Assembly: GCA_017889625.1 (NCBI GenBank)
Contig: JAGGAD010000020.1
Location: forward strand, 1 to 37,809
Direction of reading: 5' to 3'
DNA from: Bacillota bacterium
GTDB lineage: Bacteria > Bacillota > Negativicutes > Sporomusales > CTSoil-080
Length of the DNA stretch: 37,809 bases
This document shows, one piece after another, positions 1-8,414 of this stretch; position 1 is the stretch's first letter; every line of letters starts with the position of its first letter. A program made the position numbers and the translations under genes. The notes below the pieces were generated by a model. It made no database searches and was not told the DNA's origin. It saw only the letters and a list, made by a program, of their open reading frames with translations.

Positions 1-47
1 CCGACGGATTTTAAGTCCGTTGCGTCTGCCTGTTCCGCCACCCCGGC
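1..47 (-). tRNA. tRNA-Leu (TAA), 3' part outside window
   Basis: The reverse complement gives the 5' half of a class II tRNA: acceptor strand GCCGGGG, a D arm with GGCGGAAC, and an anticodon arm with loop CTTAAAA, anticodon TAA (Leu). The variable arm, T arm and 3' end lie beyond the left edge. A promoter is seen just upstream at 80-108. Confidence 0.9.
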
Positions 48-79
48 ATGTATTTGTTGTTTCGTTCAGGAACATTATT

Positions 80-108
80 AGTATACAATAGGTTTATGAA
101 ATTTGCAA
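80..108 (-). promoter_or_regulatory. sigma-A promoter of tRNA-Leu(TAA)
   Basis: On the minus strand TTGCAA (103-108) and TATACT (80-85) are separated by 17 bases and lie about 35 bases before the tRNA 5' end. Confidence 0.7.
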
Positions 109-187
109 TACCTTTTTTCTATGTAAACTATATTTTTTTATTTTAAAGTTTCACGCCGGCATTGTCCGCAAACTTATGTAAAGATGT

Positions 188-218
188 GTAGTGGCAGAAC
201 TATGAATTCTGCCACTAC
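188..218 (-). terminator. hairpin after ilvD
   Basis: A perfect 12-bp inverted repeat (GTAGTGGCAGAA at 188-199 with its complement at 207-218, 7-base loop) lies 20 bases after the ilvD stop. The downstream T tract on the minus strand is weak, so termination is inferred from position and stem strength. Confidence 0.65.
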
Positions 219-237
219 AAAACTATCGCTTTTACTT

Positions 238-1890
238 TTATTTAAGTACTGCCCCGGTATTAGCTGAAGTTACCATTCTAGCATAACGAGCCAAATAGCC
301 TGTCGTTATTTTTGGCGTTGGTTTTACCCAAGCAGCTTTACGTTTTGCCAATTCTTCGTCACTAACCTTAACATTCAACTTACGGCCTGGTATATCTATC
401 GCAATTAGATCGCCTTCATTAATTAGAGCAATCGTACCGCATTCTGCTGCTTCTGGCGAAATATGTCCGATACACGCCCCTCTGGTTGCTCCGCTGAACC
501 GTCCATCGGTAAGCAACGCCACCTTTAAGCCCATGCCCGTAATTACTGCCGTAGGATTAAGCATCTCTCTCATCCCCGGTCCACCTTTAGGTCCTTCGTA
601 ACGAATAACTACAACATCGCCATCTTTAATTTTCTTGGCCAAAATAGCTTCAATTGCATCATCTTCAGAATCAAACACGCGAGCAGTACCTTCAAATACC
701 AACATATCATCAGCTACCGCGCTTTCCTTAACCACCGCGCCATCTGGAGCAAGATTGCCCTTAAGAATAGCAATCCCCCCCGTCTTGCGATATGGATCTT
801 CAACCGTATGAATAACATCCGGCCGTAAAATCGCGGCATTTTTTATCCGATCAGCCATTGTACCCTGGACGGTGATGACGTCAGTATGTATATTACCAGT
901 CTTAGCCAGTTCCTTCATAACTGCCGAAATACCGCCCGCTTCATTTAAATCTTGCAAATGATGGATACCACCAGGGCTGAGTTTAGTAACATATGGCATG
1001 CTGGCACTAATTTTATCAAACAGTTCCAGCGGTAATTCCAAGCCTACTTCATGAGCAATAGCCGGTAAATGCAAGACCGTGTTACTAGAACCGCCAATCC
1101 CCATATCAACAGCGATTGCATTTTCAAAAGCCTTCATCGTCATAATATCGCGAGGACGAATATTCTTCGCCACCAATTCAACAGCCACTGCCCCCGCATT
1201 TTTCGCCAAAGCCCGTCTAGCTCCACTGTAAGCAGCTGGGATAGTACCATTGCCAGGCAAGCCCATTCCCAGAGCTTCCGTTAAACAGTTCATTGTATTA
1301 GCCGTAAATAAACCAGAACAAGATCCACAGCCAGGACAAGCGGCTTGTTCCATCTTATCCATTTCTTCGGCACTAATTTTCCCGGCTTCATAAAGTCCAG
1401 CAGCTTCAAACATACTGCTCAAGCTAACATCTTTGCCACCATAACGACCAGCCAGCATCGGGCCACCGCTAACAAAAACCGCAGGCACATTAAGCCTTGC
1501 CGCCGCCATCAGCATACCGGGAATTATTTTATCACAATTTGGAATCAATACTAAGCCGTCAAAAGCATGTGCTATTGCCATCGATTCAGTTGAATCAGCG
1601 ATTAACTCGCGGCTGGCTAAAGAGTACTTCATTCCTTCGTGCCCCATTGCAATGCCATCACAAATACCGATAGCAGGAAACTCCACTGGCGTGCCGCCGG
1701 CAGCTGCCACCCCAAGTTTTACAGCTTCAGCTATTTCTCTGAGATGAAAGTGTCCAGGAATAATCTCATTAAAAGAATTTACAATACCAATAAGCGGCTT
1801 GTCCAAATCCTCTGGACGATAACCCATTGCATAAAATAACGAGCGGTGAGCCGCCCGAGTCGAACCCTTCTTGACAACATTGCTCTTCAT
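238..1890 (-). CDS. ilvD: dihydroxy-acid dehydratase
   Basis: IlvD dehydrates 2,3-dihydroxy-isovalerate and 2,3-dihydroxy-3-methylvalerate to the 2-keto acids, the penultimate step of valine and isoleucine synthesis and a supplier of leucine and pantothenate precursors. About 550 residues is the normal family length. The Fe-S and Mg-binding signatures are present: NCDKIIPGM in the N-terminal third and [16 protein letters not shown] around residues 190-205, and the C-terminal [14 protein letters not shown] block is intact. The start is placed at the second of two close ATGs because AAGGGAG lies 6 bases before it and touches the first one. No other ilv or leu gene is adjacent, so the gene seems to be transcribed alone; I see no T-box in the short leader. 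Confidence 0.97.
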   Translation of the reverse strand: MKSNVVKKGSTRAAHRSLFYAMGYRPEDLDKPLIGIVNSFNEIIPGHFHLREIAEAVKLGVAAAGGTPVEFPAIGICDGIAMGHEGMKYSLASRELIADSTESMAIAHAFDGLVLIPNCDKIIPGMLMAAARLNVPAVFVSGGPMLAGRYGGKDVSLSSMFEAAGLYEAGKISAEEMDKMEQAACPGCGSCSGLFTANTMNCLTEALGMGLPGNGTIPAAYSGARRALAKNAGAVAVELVAKNIRPRDIMTMKAFENAIAVDMGIGGSSNTVLHLPAIAHEVGLELPLELFDKISASMPYVTKLSPGGIHHLQDLNEAGGISAVMKELAKTGNIHTDVITVQGTMADRIKNAAILRPDVIHTVEDPYRKTGGIAILKGNLAPDGAVVKESAVADDMLVFEGTARVFDSEDDAIEAILAKKIKDGDVVVIRYEGPKGGPGMREMLNPTAVITGMGLKVALLTDGRFSGATRGACIGHISPEAAECGTIALINEGDLIAIDIPGRKLNVKVSDEELAKRKAAWVKPTPKITTGYLARYARMVTSANTGAVLK

Positions 1891-2014
1891 TGACATCTCC
1901 CTTTCCTGACCTAATTAAAATTTATTTCTCAGCGAATTCGCCGGACAACCCTATCTTTCTCAATCATTAGCTGCCTCGCAATAGAACAATTGCATTTTTT
2001 GTATATGCAACAAA

Positions 2015-2036
2015 GAGCCACCCTATAAGGTGACTC
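2015..2036 (-). terminator. terminator of the Asp-Phe-Gly-Cys tRNA operon
   Basis: On the minus strand GAGTCACC and GGTGGCTC form an 8-bp stem (one G-T pair) with a 6-base loop, followed by TTTGTTG. It lies 16 bases after the CCA end of tRNA-Cys. Confidence 0.7.
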
Positions 2037-2051
2037 GTTCATATTTTTTTT

Positions 2052-2126
<75 letters not shown>

Positions 2127-2134
2127 AAATTGAA

Positions 2135-2209
2135 TGGAGCGGAAGACGAGATTCGAACTCGCGACCCTCGCCTTGGCAAGGCGATGCTCTACCACTGAGC
2201 TACTTCCGC
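2135..2209 (-). tRNA. tRNA-Gly (GCC)
   Basis: Complete cloverleaf with acceptor GCGGAAG, anticodon loop TTGCCAA (GCC) and encoded CCA. An apparently identical copy is at 22272-22346. Confidence 0.97.
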
Positions 2210-2212
2210 AAC

Positions 2213-2288
<76 letters not shown>

Positions 2289-2301
2289 AAAATAACTAAA
2301 A

Positions 2302-2378
2302 TGGCGACCCCGAACGGATTTGAACCGTCGATCTCCGCCGTGACAGGGCGGCATGTTAGACCACTACACCACGGGGCC
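2302..2378 (-). tRNA. tRNA-Asp (GTC)
   Basis: Complete cloverleaf: acceptor GGCCCCG, anticodon loop CTGTCAC (GTC), encoded CCA. First gene of the operon. A near-identical copy lies at 22351-22427 and differs by one base in the D-arm region. Confidence 0.97.
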
Positions 2379-2397
2379 ATTAACTACTGCATAATAT

Positions 2398-2426
2398 AGT
2401 ATACATAATATAACGGTTTCTGTCAA
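2398..2426 (-). promoter_or_regulatory. proximal promoter of the tRNA operon
   Basis: On the minus strand a perfect TTGACA (2421-2426) and TATACT (2398-2403) are 17 bases apart, 20 bases before tRNA-Asp. Confidence 0.8.
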
Positions 2427-2521
2427 CTATCTTCTATTGTTGTAAAATATTAGTTCCTTTACAACTAAAAAGCCGACTTAACCTTATACCACATTTACCT
2501 GTCGCAATTGCTACGAAAATC

Positions 2522-2549
2522 ATTATACCATCTAGTTTAACAAAGTCAA
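2522..2549 (-). promoter_or_regulatory. distal promoter towards the tRNA operon
   Basis: On the minus strand TTGACT (2544-2549) and TATAAT (2522-2527, with an extended TGG in front) are 16 bases apart. No convincing gene follows before the tRNA operon, so this is either a second tRNA promoter or the promoter of a short RNA. Confidence 0.55.
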
Positions 2550-2561
2550 TACTTATTTTGC

Positions 2562-2930
2562 TTATTTGTGTTTAGTTAGGACATTTTCGATGATTTCTAT
2601 AACATTTTCCGGTTCAAATGGTTTAACAATAAAATCCATCGCCCCAGCATCAATCGCTTCCGTTACTACATCCTTCTGACCTATCGCACTAACCATAACG
2701 ATATGGGCTTTAGGATCTCGGGCCAAAATCTCCCTAACTGCAGAAACTCCATCAAGTTCAGGCATTGTTATATCCATAGTAACAACATCTGGCTTCAAGT
2801 TCTGATAAAGCGTTACTGCCTCCCGGCCATTACCAGCTTCACCAACAATCGTATGTCCATTTCCCACAAGTATCTTCTTAACCATCATCCGCATGAACAT
2901 TGAATCATCACAAACCAGTATCTTCGCCAT
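2562..2930 (-). CDS. CheY-like single-domain response regulator
   Basis: A 122-residue receiver domain with no output domain. The conserved residues are all present: acidic pair D8-D9, phospho-acceptor D53 in VVTMDITMPELDG, S81 in MVSAIG and K103 in FIVKPF. Such proteins bind a target such as a flagellar motor protein when phosphorylated, or relay phosphate. A longer reading frame exists upstream, but AGGGAGTG lies 6 bases before the chosen ATG and this start gives the canonical [10 protein letters not shown] beginning. The first 23 bases overlap the end of thiD on the same strand, which suggests translational coupling. No chemotaxis genes are adjacent, so its partner kinase is unknown; CheY proper and a stand-alone relay protein are both possible. 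Confidence 0.93.
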   Translation of the reverse strand: MAKILVCDDSMFMRMMVKKILVGNGHTIVGEAGNGREAVTLYQNLKPDVVTMDITMPELDGVSAVREILARDPKAHIVMVSAIGQKDVVTEAIDAGAMDFIVKPFEPENVIEIIENVLTKHK

Positions 2931-3753
2931 TATAACACTCCCTATTATCAAGCAGTCCCGCCATTTTATAAACTTCAAAAAAATGATGTGTTGGTCCTAC
3001 ACCCATTCCCAACTTAAAGCCATGGCTAATTGCCATCGTAATATAACGCTTCGCTTCACTAACCGCAGCTTCTACACTAAACCCCTTCGCTAAGCCTGCC
3101 GCAATCGCCGCGGAAAAAGTACACCCGGTACCATGAGTATTAATACTATTAATCCGTTTATTACTGAACGCGGTAAACTTTTTACCATCATATAAAATGT
3201 CACAGGCATCACCCGCAAGATGGCCACCTTTAATTAGCACATAGCGTGGCCCAAGTTTTTTCAATTTAACCGCCGCCGCTTCCATTGAGGCTCGGTCATT
3301 AACTTGAAACCCAACAATTTCTGCGGCCTCCGGAAGATTAGGGGTCACTACCCAAGTAAGCGGAAAGAGTCTTTTTATCATCGTTTCAACCGCTTCCTGC
3401 TTTAAAAGACACTTACCATTCTTTGAGGTCATAACCGTATCCAACACCAACCGTTTAACCCCATGCCTGTTTAAGGCCTCAGCCACAGCCTCAACTATGA
3501 CCGTGCTAGACAACATTCCTATTTTTAAAGCATCTACCTTAATATCACTGCACACCGCATCAATCTGGGCAGTAATGATTTCCTGGTCCAGCTCTCTAAT
3601 CTTGGTAACTCCGCAAGTATTCTGAGCCGTTACTGCTGTTATTGCACTCATCCCAAAGACGCCTAACGCAGCAAAAGTCTTCAAATCTGCCTGGATCCCA
3701 GCACCACCACCCGAATCAGATCCAGCAATTGTCAACGCAGTCTTAATATCCAT
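2908..3753 (-). CDS. thiD: hydroxymethylpyrimidine/phosphomethylpyrimidine kinase
   Basis: ThiD phosphorylates 4-amino-5-hydroxymethyl-2-methylpyrimidine twice to give the pyrophosphate used by thiamine phosphate synthase. The 281 residues show the ribokinase-fold N terminus [20 protein letters not shown] and the C-terminal anion-hole/catalytic block [20 protein letters not shown]. The ATG shares one base with the stop codon of the upstream unknown gene (TAATG), and the 3' end overlaps the cheY-like gene by 23 bases, so the three form one operon. A C-terminal tail of about 15 residues extends past the usual end of the family. No other thiamine gene is nearby, so salvage of the pyrimidine moiety is a reasonable role. 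Confidence 0.95.
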   Translation of the reverse strand: MDIKTALTIAGSDSGGGAGIQADLKTFAALGVFGMSAITAVTAQNTCGVTKIRELDQEIITAQIDAVCSDIKVDALKIGMLSSTVIVEAVAEALNRHGVKRLVLDTVMTSKNGKCLLKQEAVETMIKRLFPLTWVVTPNLPEAAEIVGFQVNDRASMEAAAVKLKKLGPRYVLIKGGHLAGDACDILYDGKKFTAFSNKRINSINTHGTGCTFSAAIAAGLAKGFSVEAAVSEAKRYITMAISHGFKLGMGVGPTHHFFEVYKMAGLLDNRECYNGEDTGL

Positions 3754-4424
3754 TATTCCTCACTATCAGCCGATATCATACGACGCAGCGACTCCAGTTC
3801 CGGCACAAGATTATTTTCAAGTTTATTCGCCAGATCATCCAGTTGCCTTGCATCAAAAAGTACTGTCATCATCGGGGTCATTTTAGGTCTAAGTTCACCA
3901 AAAAATTCGTCTCGAAAAACATTGTAATAAATGATTAGATTACTAGCAGCACTAAAGTCACTATAATCAAGCACGATGTATGAACCATTTATCATCTTTA
4001 CAGCCTGACTAGGGCTAATAAAAAGTTCAAATCCTACCGCTTTAGCAGGTAGCTTAGCTATATACGGCCATTCAAGAATCTGCTTTTCCCGAAAAATACT
4101 TTCATAATGCTGCTTACCGCCCAATTCATTGAGGGTATCTTCCAGCCGGGTTTTTAGGGTTTCTTCCAATGCCTCAAGATTACCAACAATATAATTGATA
4201 TCGTAATACTCAGTCATCCCGACCTTTATCCGTACCAAATAATCCTTCGTAAGGTTATCATATAGTAATGAAAGGCTTCGTCTCTTTTCATTATTTGAGT
4301 AGGAAAATATATTATACTGTTCACCTAATTGATTTTTCTCGACTCCCAAAGTAAAACCCGCCCACGTTTTTGGCAAACTCTCCATAAACGTCCATTTATC
4401 TACCGTTTCAACAATTTCATCCAT
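3753..4424 (-). CDS. protein of unknown function upstream of thiD
   Basis: A 223-residue acidic protein that I do not recognise. It has no signal peptide or membrane segment, so it is probably cytoplasmic. Mixed alpha/beta character is suggested by the alternation of a charged helix (residues about 77-100, [19 protein letters not shown]) with short hydrophobic strands such as KAVGFELFI and SYIVLDYS. The ATG is preferred over a GTG two codons earlier, although the ribosome binding site (GGATGAG) is only moderate. Its stop codon overlaps the thiD start by one base and a good promoter lies at 4461-4489, so it heads the thiD-cheY operon. That linkage is the only functional hint; it does not resemble ThiE, ThiM or another thiamine enzyme. 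Confidence 0.8.
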   Translation of the reverse strand: MDEIVETVDKWTFMESLPKTWAGFTLGVEKNQLGEQYNIFSYSNNEKRRSLSLLYDNLTKDYLVRIKVGMTEYYDINYIVGNLEALEETLKTRLEDTLNELGGKQHYESIFREKQILEWPYIAKLPAKAVGFELFISPSQAVKMINGSYIVLDYSDFSAASNLIIYYNVFRDEFFGELRPKMTPMMTVLFDARQLDDLANKLENNLVPELESLRRMISADSEE

Positions 4425-4460
4425 TATCACTCATCCGCTCTCTCAGGTATATATCTTACT

Positions 4461-4489
4461 ATTATCCACTAAAAGCTAAGCAAATTCAA
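4461..4489 (-). promoter_or_regulatory. promoter of the unknown-thiD-cheY operon
   Basis: On the minus strand TTGAAT (4484-4489) and GATAAT (4461-4466) are 17 bases apart, about 37 bases before the first start codon. Confidence 0.6.
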
Positions 4490-4541
4490 GTATTAAAATG
4501 AAGATATACCAAGACATTACCGACAATTATCAGAATAACTT

Positions 4542-4868
4542 TTAATTATTTATATTATGTTTACCCCATTCGCTCATCGCATTCAGAATCGGAATTAGTG
4601 TCTGTCCTTTTTCCGAAAGAGAATACTCTACTTTAGGCGGAATTTGATGATATTCCTTACGATGGATGAGATCATATTCCACCAATTCTTTAAGCTGCTG
4701 ACTAAGCATTTTATGCGTAATTCCACCAACGCTTCGCTTAAGGTCACCATAACGCAGTACCCCGTGATTAGTCAAATGCCACAAAATAATAGCCTTCCAT
4801 TTTCCGCCCATTATAGATAATACATATGTTAATGGACAATTTGATTTTTCCTCAGTATAGGCTTCCAT
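4542..4868 (-). CDS. HxlR-family transcriptional regulator
   Basis: A 108-residue winged-helix protein of the HxlR type: N-terminal Cys in CPLTYVLSIMGGKW (Cys11), then LRYGDLKRSVGGITHKMLSQ as the recognition-helix region and the EYSLSEKG wing. Members usually respond to oxidative or electrophile stress, often through that N-terminal cysteine, and control an adjacent divergent oxidoreductase. The start with GGGGG 6 bases upstream is preferred over one 12 codons earlier. It is divergent from a nitroreductase with a 108-bp shared intergenic region containing a palindrome, so control of that gene is the simplest inference. Confidence 0.92.
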   Translation of the reverse strand: MEAYTEEKSNCPLTYVLSIMGGKWKAIILWHLTNHGVLRYGDLKRSVGGITHKMLSQQLKELVEYDLIHRKEYHQIPPKVEYSLSEKGQTLIPILNAMSEWGKHNINN

Positions 4869-4905
4869 ATTCCCCCTACTTTCTATATGTATAGTATCTA
4901 ACAAA

Positions 4906-4944
4906 AAAGTGCATACTTTATTTATTTCTAATATATTATATAAT
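4906..4944 (+). promoter_or_regulatory. candidate HxlR operator and nitroreductase promoter
   Basis: AAAGT-GCAT-ACTTT (4906-4919) is an inverted repeat located where the -35 box of the nitroreductase promoter would be; TATAAT at 4939-4944 is the -10. A repressor on the palindrome would block RNA polymerase. The operator is inferred from symmetry and position only. Confidence 0.5.
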
Positions 4945-4976
4945 TTTAGTAACAGAACGCAATAGGAGGAATCATA

Positions 4977-5540
4977 ATGTCTAATGATACCTTAAAAACA
5001 ATTAAAAGTCGGCGGGCCATTCGAAGCTTCACCACCGAACAAATTAAAGACGCCGAGTTGCAGACGATTCTCGAAGCTGCCCGGTACGCGCCTTCCGCTA
5101 TGAACCGCCAGCTTTGGCACTTCACAGTTATTCAGGATCAAACCTTGCTCAAGGATATGACAGCCACAACTAAAAAAGACGCGATTAAAACCGCGCCTGA
5201 CTTTATGCAGGAAAGAATGAAATCAGATACTTTCAGTTTCTGGCACAACGCCCCAACGGTAATCATTATTTCCGGCGCTGACGAAAACCGGTTTGCCGCT
5301 ACCGACTGCGCTAATGCAACTTATAGCATGATGCTTGCTGCTGAATCGCTAAAAATCGGTACTTGCTGGATCGCCTCGGGCATGATGCTTTTCGAAACAG
5401 CAAACGCCCAAGCGTATAAAGAACGGCTTAAGATTCCAGCAGGCTATACCCCGCTTTATTCCATAGCCGTCGGCTATATTAATGGTGATGAACCAGCCTT
5501 TCCCGAACGCAAAGCTGACGTTGTCACCTATTTTAAATAA
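4977..5540 (+). CDS. nitroreductase family FMN oxidoreductase
   Basis: A 187-residue protein with the nitroreductase signatures: N-terminal SRRAIRSF (FMN phosphate binding), EAARYAPSAMNRQLWHF, and the C-terminal GTCWIASG and IAVGYINGDEP blocks. These cytoplasmic homodimers bind FMN and reduce nitroaromatics, quinones or flavins with NAD(P)H. A strong ribosome binding site (AGGAGGAATCATA) precedes the ATG. Physiological substrate cannot be told from sequence. The divergent HxlR gene suggests induction by an electrophile or redox stress. Confidence 0.94.
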   Translation: MSNDTLKTIKSRRAIRSFTTEQIKDAELQTILEAARYAPSAMNRQLWHFTVIQDQTLLKDMTATTKKDAIKTAPDFMQERMKSDTFSFWHNAPTVIIISGADENRFAATDCANATYSMMLAAESLKIGTCWIASGMMLFETANAQAYKERLKIPAGYTPLYSIAVGYINGDEPAFPERKADVVTYFK

Positions 5541-5568
5541 TACATATAATTTTTTAACCCAACTTTCC

Positions 5569-5608
5569 AACCAGCCTTGGCCTATACAAGCCAAGGCTGG
5601 TTTATTCT
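5569..5608 (+). terminator. terminator after the nitroreductase gene
   Basis: Perfect 13-bp stem (AACCAGCCTTGGC at 5569-5581 and its complement at 5590-5602), 8-base loop, followed by a T-rich tail. Confidence 0.85.
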
Positions 5609-5700
5609 TTCCCAGACTAATCGCCATACTTTCGTCACCTCAAAAACCGCCCCCACATAGAATATTGAAAAATCAACTTACATTAACGGGAGATGATGCC

Positions 5701-6210
5701 ATGCCCAAACCACCTATCGATTATCCTGATGATTATTCGGATCATTACCCGCCCCGGATCGCGGTGGCCATCCTCAAAAGCGGCCCTTTAGCCCCCAATC
5801 TTAAAGGCCGCGTGTTTTTTACTACTGTCCCCGGAGGCACCGAAGTCCTAGTCGAAGTTTCAGGCCTGCCACCCTACCACCCAGCTGAAGGCAACCAACC
5901 CCAGGTTGGCCCCCACGGCTTCCACATTCATGAAAATGGCAATTGCGAAGTAGGCGATTGCGCCAACCCCTTTAGTTCGGCTGGCAGTCACTGGAATCCT
6001 CACAACCAGCCTCACGGCAATCACGCCGGCGATTTTCCGGCATTATTCTCAAATCACGGTTATAGCTGTATTACCTTTTTCACCGACAAATTTCAAGTCT
6101 CCGACATCATTGGAAAATCCGTTGTTATTCATCAAAGCCCGGATGATTACCATTCACAGCCAGCGGGATCCTCCGGCAAACGTTTGGCCTGCGGTATCAT
6201 TAAAGCTTAG
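5701..6210 (+). CDS. sodC: Cu/Zn-type superoxide dismutase, no signal peptide
   Basis: A 169-residue member of the Cu/Zn superoxide dismutase family, which disproportionates superoxide to oxygen and hydrogen peroxide. All metal ligands are in place by comparison with the family: copper H75, H77, H97 (bridging) and H144; zinc H97, H105, H108 and D111. A disulfide candidate (C82 or C87 with C164 in LACGII) is present. Most bacterial SodC proteins are exported; this one begins with a Pro/Asp/Tyr-rich stretch and has no export signal. The ATG with GGGAG upstream is chosen over longer upstream extensions that would overlap the nitroreductase gene and terminator. Monocistronic, with its own terminator. 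Confidence 0.92.
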   Translation: MPKPPIDYPDDYSDHYPPRIAVAILKSGPLAPNLKGRVFFTTVPGGTEVLVEVSGLPPYHPAEGNQPQVGPHGFHIHENGNCEVGDCANPFSSAGSHWNPHNQPHGNHAGDFPALFSNHGYSCITFFTDKFQVSDIIGKSVVIHQSPDDYHSQPAGSSGKRLACGIIKA

Positions 6211-6215
6211 CAAAG

Positions 6216-6261
6216 ACAGCCGTCCGACAGACTATCTAAGTCCTCCGAACGGCTGTTTTTT
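6216..6261 (+). terminator. terminator after sodC
   Basis: ACAGCCGT (6216-6223) pairs with ACGGCTGT (6249-6256), followed by six T residues. On the other strand it could also end the convergent gene. Confidence 0.85.
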
Positions 6262-6275
6262 ATTTTCTCCAGTTA

Positions 6276-6941
6276 TCAACTAGGCATCAGCGTCTGCTGT
6301 GCCAAGAATCCACCCTTAGGATCTTCAAAAATAATATTTATTTCGTGCCGAAAATCGAGCGTTCCCCTTGGAATACGCACAAAATCATCAACCTTAGCTT
6401 GATTTGTTCCTGAGTTTTTTACCCTAATGGTAACAGTGACATTATTTTCGACCTGTCCAATACTACTTATCGCAATATCCCGGCCTCCAGTCGCCCCAGC
6501 ACCAATGTGAGCATAAAAAACCAAATTACGGGTAAAATCAACCCCATCTACCAACTTCAGCGAACTTTCCGGTAAGTTACCCGCCGCGCCGCTGGTTTTT
6601 GGATCGCTAGCCAACATTCCCAGAACCATATCTGACGGATAACTTGGATCGTTCCACTGCCAATCATTATAAATATCCGTATTATACAGCAGCAGCTTGG
6701 CAACTTCGATATTTTGCGCATTGGCGATTGTACTGCTAACACTTTCGCTAGGGAGTTTCACGTTCTGATTAGCATACACATTTTGACCATAGGCATAAAC
6801 TTTTTCCACATCTATTCCTGAAATAAGCGTCGATGACAGCGCAGCCGCGCCAGCAACTGCCGCCAGCAATTTTTTATACCGTTGTTTGGGATGTTCCTTA
6901 CCGTCCGTTTTTTTTATGACAATCACCCCTTGCACATTCAT
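6276..6941 (-). CDS. exported protein, possibly PrcB-like fold
   Basis: About 221 residues with a lysine-rich N terminus and a hydrophobic segment (LLAAVAGAAALSSTLISG, residues about 25-42), read as a signal peptide or anchor. The mature part is rich in N, S and V. Residues about 135-200 (VFYAHIGAGATGGRDIAIS then alternating beta-strand-like stretches) resemble the C-terminal domain of the PrcB family, where a TGG-Y/R motif precedes strands; this is a resemblance from memory only. The start is uncertain: the ATG has no ribosome binding site, whereas AAGGGG lies within the first codons and would suit an in-frame non-ATG start just downstream. Convergent to sodC. Confidence 0.75.
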   Translation of the reverse strand: MNVQGVIVIKKTDGKEHPKQRYKKLLAAVAGAAALSSTLISGIDVEKVYAYGQNVYANQNVKLPSESVSSTIANAQNIEVAKLLLYNTDIYNDWQWNDPSYPSDMVLGMLASDPKTSGAAGNLPESSLKLVDGVDFTRNLVFYAHIGAGATGGRDIAISSIGQVENNVTVTIRVKNSGTNQAKVDDFVRIPRGTLDFRHEINIIFEDPKGGFLAQQTLMPS

Positions 6942-7008
6942 GCATTTATAGTCTTCGCATTACAAACGCTCAAATACCATGTATTTTTAGGATAGTAAAT
7001 ATTATAGC

Positions 7009-8184
7009 TCACCGAAAAGCCTTATTATCCAATACTTTGCCGACCAAAAACGTAAACCCGAACACTGCCCCCATCAGCACTAACGACAATAGCATTGTCG
7101 CCGAAAAATCAAACAACTGTTTAATATAGCTAGAAACTATAAAGGACAAAATTCCAGCTCCCGCACCAATCGTAAGAAAAAATGTTGTCAGTTTTGGCGA
7201 TGGCCTGCTGAGAAGATCAGTGCCATAGGCAACCAGTGTAGCATATAACCCGGAATATCCTAACCCCAGCACCGCCACCATGGCCATGCTAAGATACGTG
7301 CTTTGCACGGAAAGTATGCCAAAAAACGTGATAAACGCCACCCCTGAAGCCCCTAAAAGATAATTTACTGTATTGACCTTAGCAATAAAAACTCCGGTAG
7401 AAAATCGGCCAATAGCCATAAACCCCCAAAATATTGACAAAAACATGCTAGCTACCGCGATATCCAAGTCCAGCTTCTCCATCATATACGTTACCACCCA
7501 ATAACTAAATGTCATTTCCGATACCACATAACACCCCATCGCCAAGCCAATGACATAAATTTTTGCATTCCAAGGCTCATTATCCGACCACGCCTCTGTC
7601 GCCGGCTCATCAGCAAGTTTTACGGCCCGCCGCTGACCAAGCGCCATAAGAATTACCGCCAGCACCGGCAACAATGTTCCGATAAGTACCGTCTTCCAGC
7701 TTATCCCATGTTCTAAAGCTAATCCCGCCAATATGGGAGTAACAATCGCCCCGACACTAAAGAAAAAGTTAAGGATATTTAGTTTGCTGGAACGCTCGGC
7801 TTCATTACAATACAACTTAACAATCAACGCGTACCCCAGTGAACAAAGCACCCCATAACCTAACCCATATATAAAAACAAAAAAACTAAACGTCATCAGC
7901 GACTTCATTGAAATTGCGCCAATAACAGCAACAGTTGCCACAAGCGATGCCACCATCGTCTCTTTCCGTACATCAACCTTCGCTAAAATAAACCCATTTC
8001 CCAAAATAGCTATTGCATAGCCAACTGAAAAAAGACTAAAACAATATCCCACTGTTGCATTATCCACCCCGAACGCAGTTGCTACTTGGTTAGTAATTAC
8101 CCCTACTACATTAAGCGCCGCGCCAATTGCCACAAGCATCAAATACGCCAAAAGTGTAAATCTTCCAATTACTTTATTCGTCAA
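7009..8184 (-). CDS. MFS transporter (TsgA/FucP-like)
   Basis: A 391-residue polytopic membrane protein with about 12 hydrophobic segments and a central polar loop (residues about 185-205, QRRAVKLADEPATEAW). The pattern VGYCFSLFSVGYAIAILGNG in helix 2 and SKLNILNFFFSVGAIVTPIL in helix 5 resembles TsgA and sugar-proton symporters of the FucP type. Substrate unknown. The start is the TTG preceded by GGTGGGG at 5 bases rather than another TTG six codons earlier. It is monocistronic and divergent from the tyrS leader. Confidence 0.88.
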   Translation of the reverse strand: MTNKVIGRFTLLAYLMLVAIGAALNVVGVITNQVATAFGVDNATVGYCFSLFSVGYAIAILGNGFILAKVDVRKETMVASLVATVAVIGAISMKSLMTFSFFVFIYGLGYGVLCSLGYALIVKLYCNEAERSSKLNILNFFFSVGAIVTPILAGLALEHGISWKTVLIGTLLPVLAVILMALGQRRAVKLADEPATEAWSDNEPWNAKIYVIGLAMGCYVVSEMTFSYWVVTYMMEKLDLDIAVASMFLSIFWGFMAIGRFSTGVFIAKVNTVNYLLGASGVAFITFFGILSVQSTYLSMAMVAVLGLGYSGLYATLVAYGTDLLSRPSPKLTTFFLTIGAGAGILSFIVSSYIKQLFDFSATMLLSLVLMGAVFGFTFLVGKVLDNKAFR

Positions 8185-8379
8185 TCTAACCCCACCGTTC
8201 AATAGTTCATATATTTCTTAATACATACTTTTTAATATTATTTCATTCAAACTATTATATTAGCAACATGTTAAAATGTAATTTTTATCAATTTTCCCAG
8301 CCATTTTTACATACTATGCTCCGGTTAAAAATATAATTCTAGGGCAAAAAGTATTTTGGTTCCACCGCTAATTCGTCCA

Positions 8380-8408
8380 TTGACATTGAGAGTCGTTACT
8401 GCTATATT
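8380..8408 (+). promoter_or_regulatory. promoter of the tyrS T-box transcript
   Basis: Perfect TTGACA (8380-8385), 17 bases, TATATT (8403-8408). Transcription should start near 8415, about 27 bases before stem I of the T-box. Confidence 0.8.
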
Positions 8409-8414
8409 ACTGGT

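Noticed and set aside
2437-2525. 29-codon frame after the distal tRNA promoter
   Set aside because: Its ATG overlaps the -10 box, upstream of any possible transcription start.
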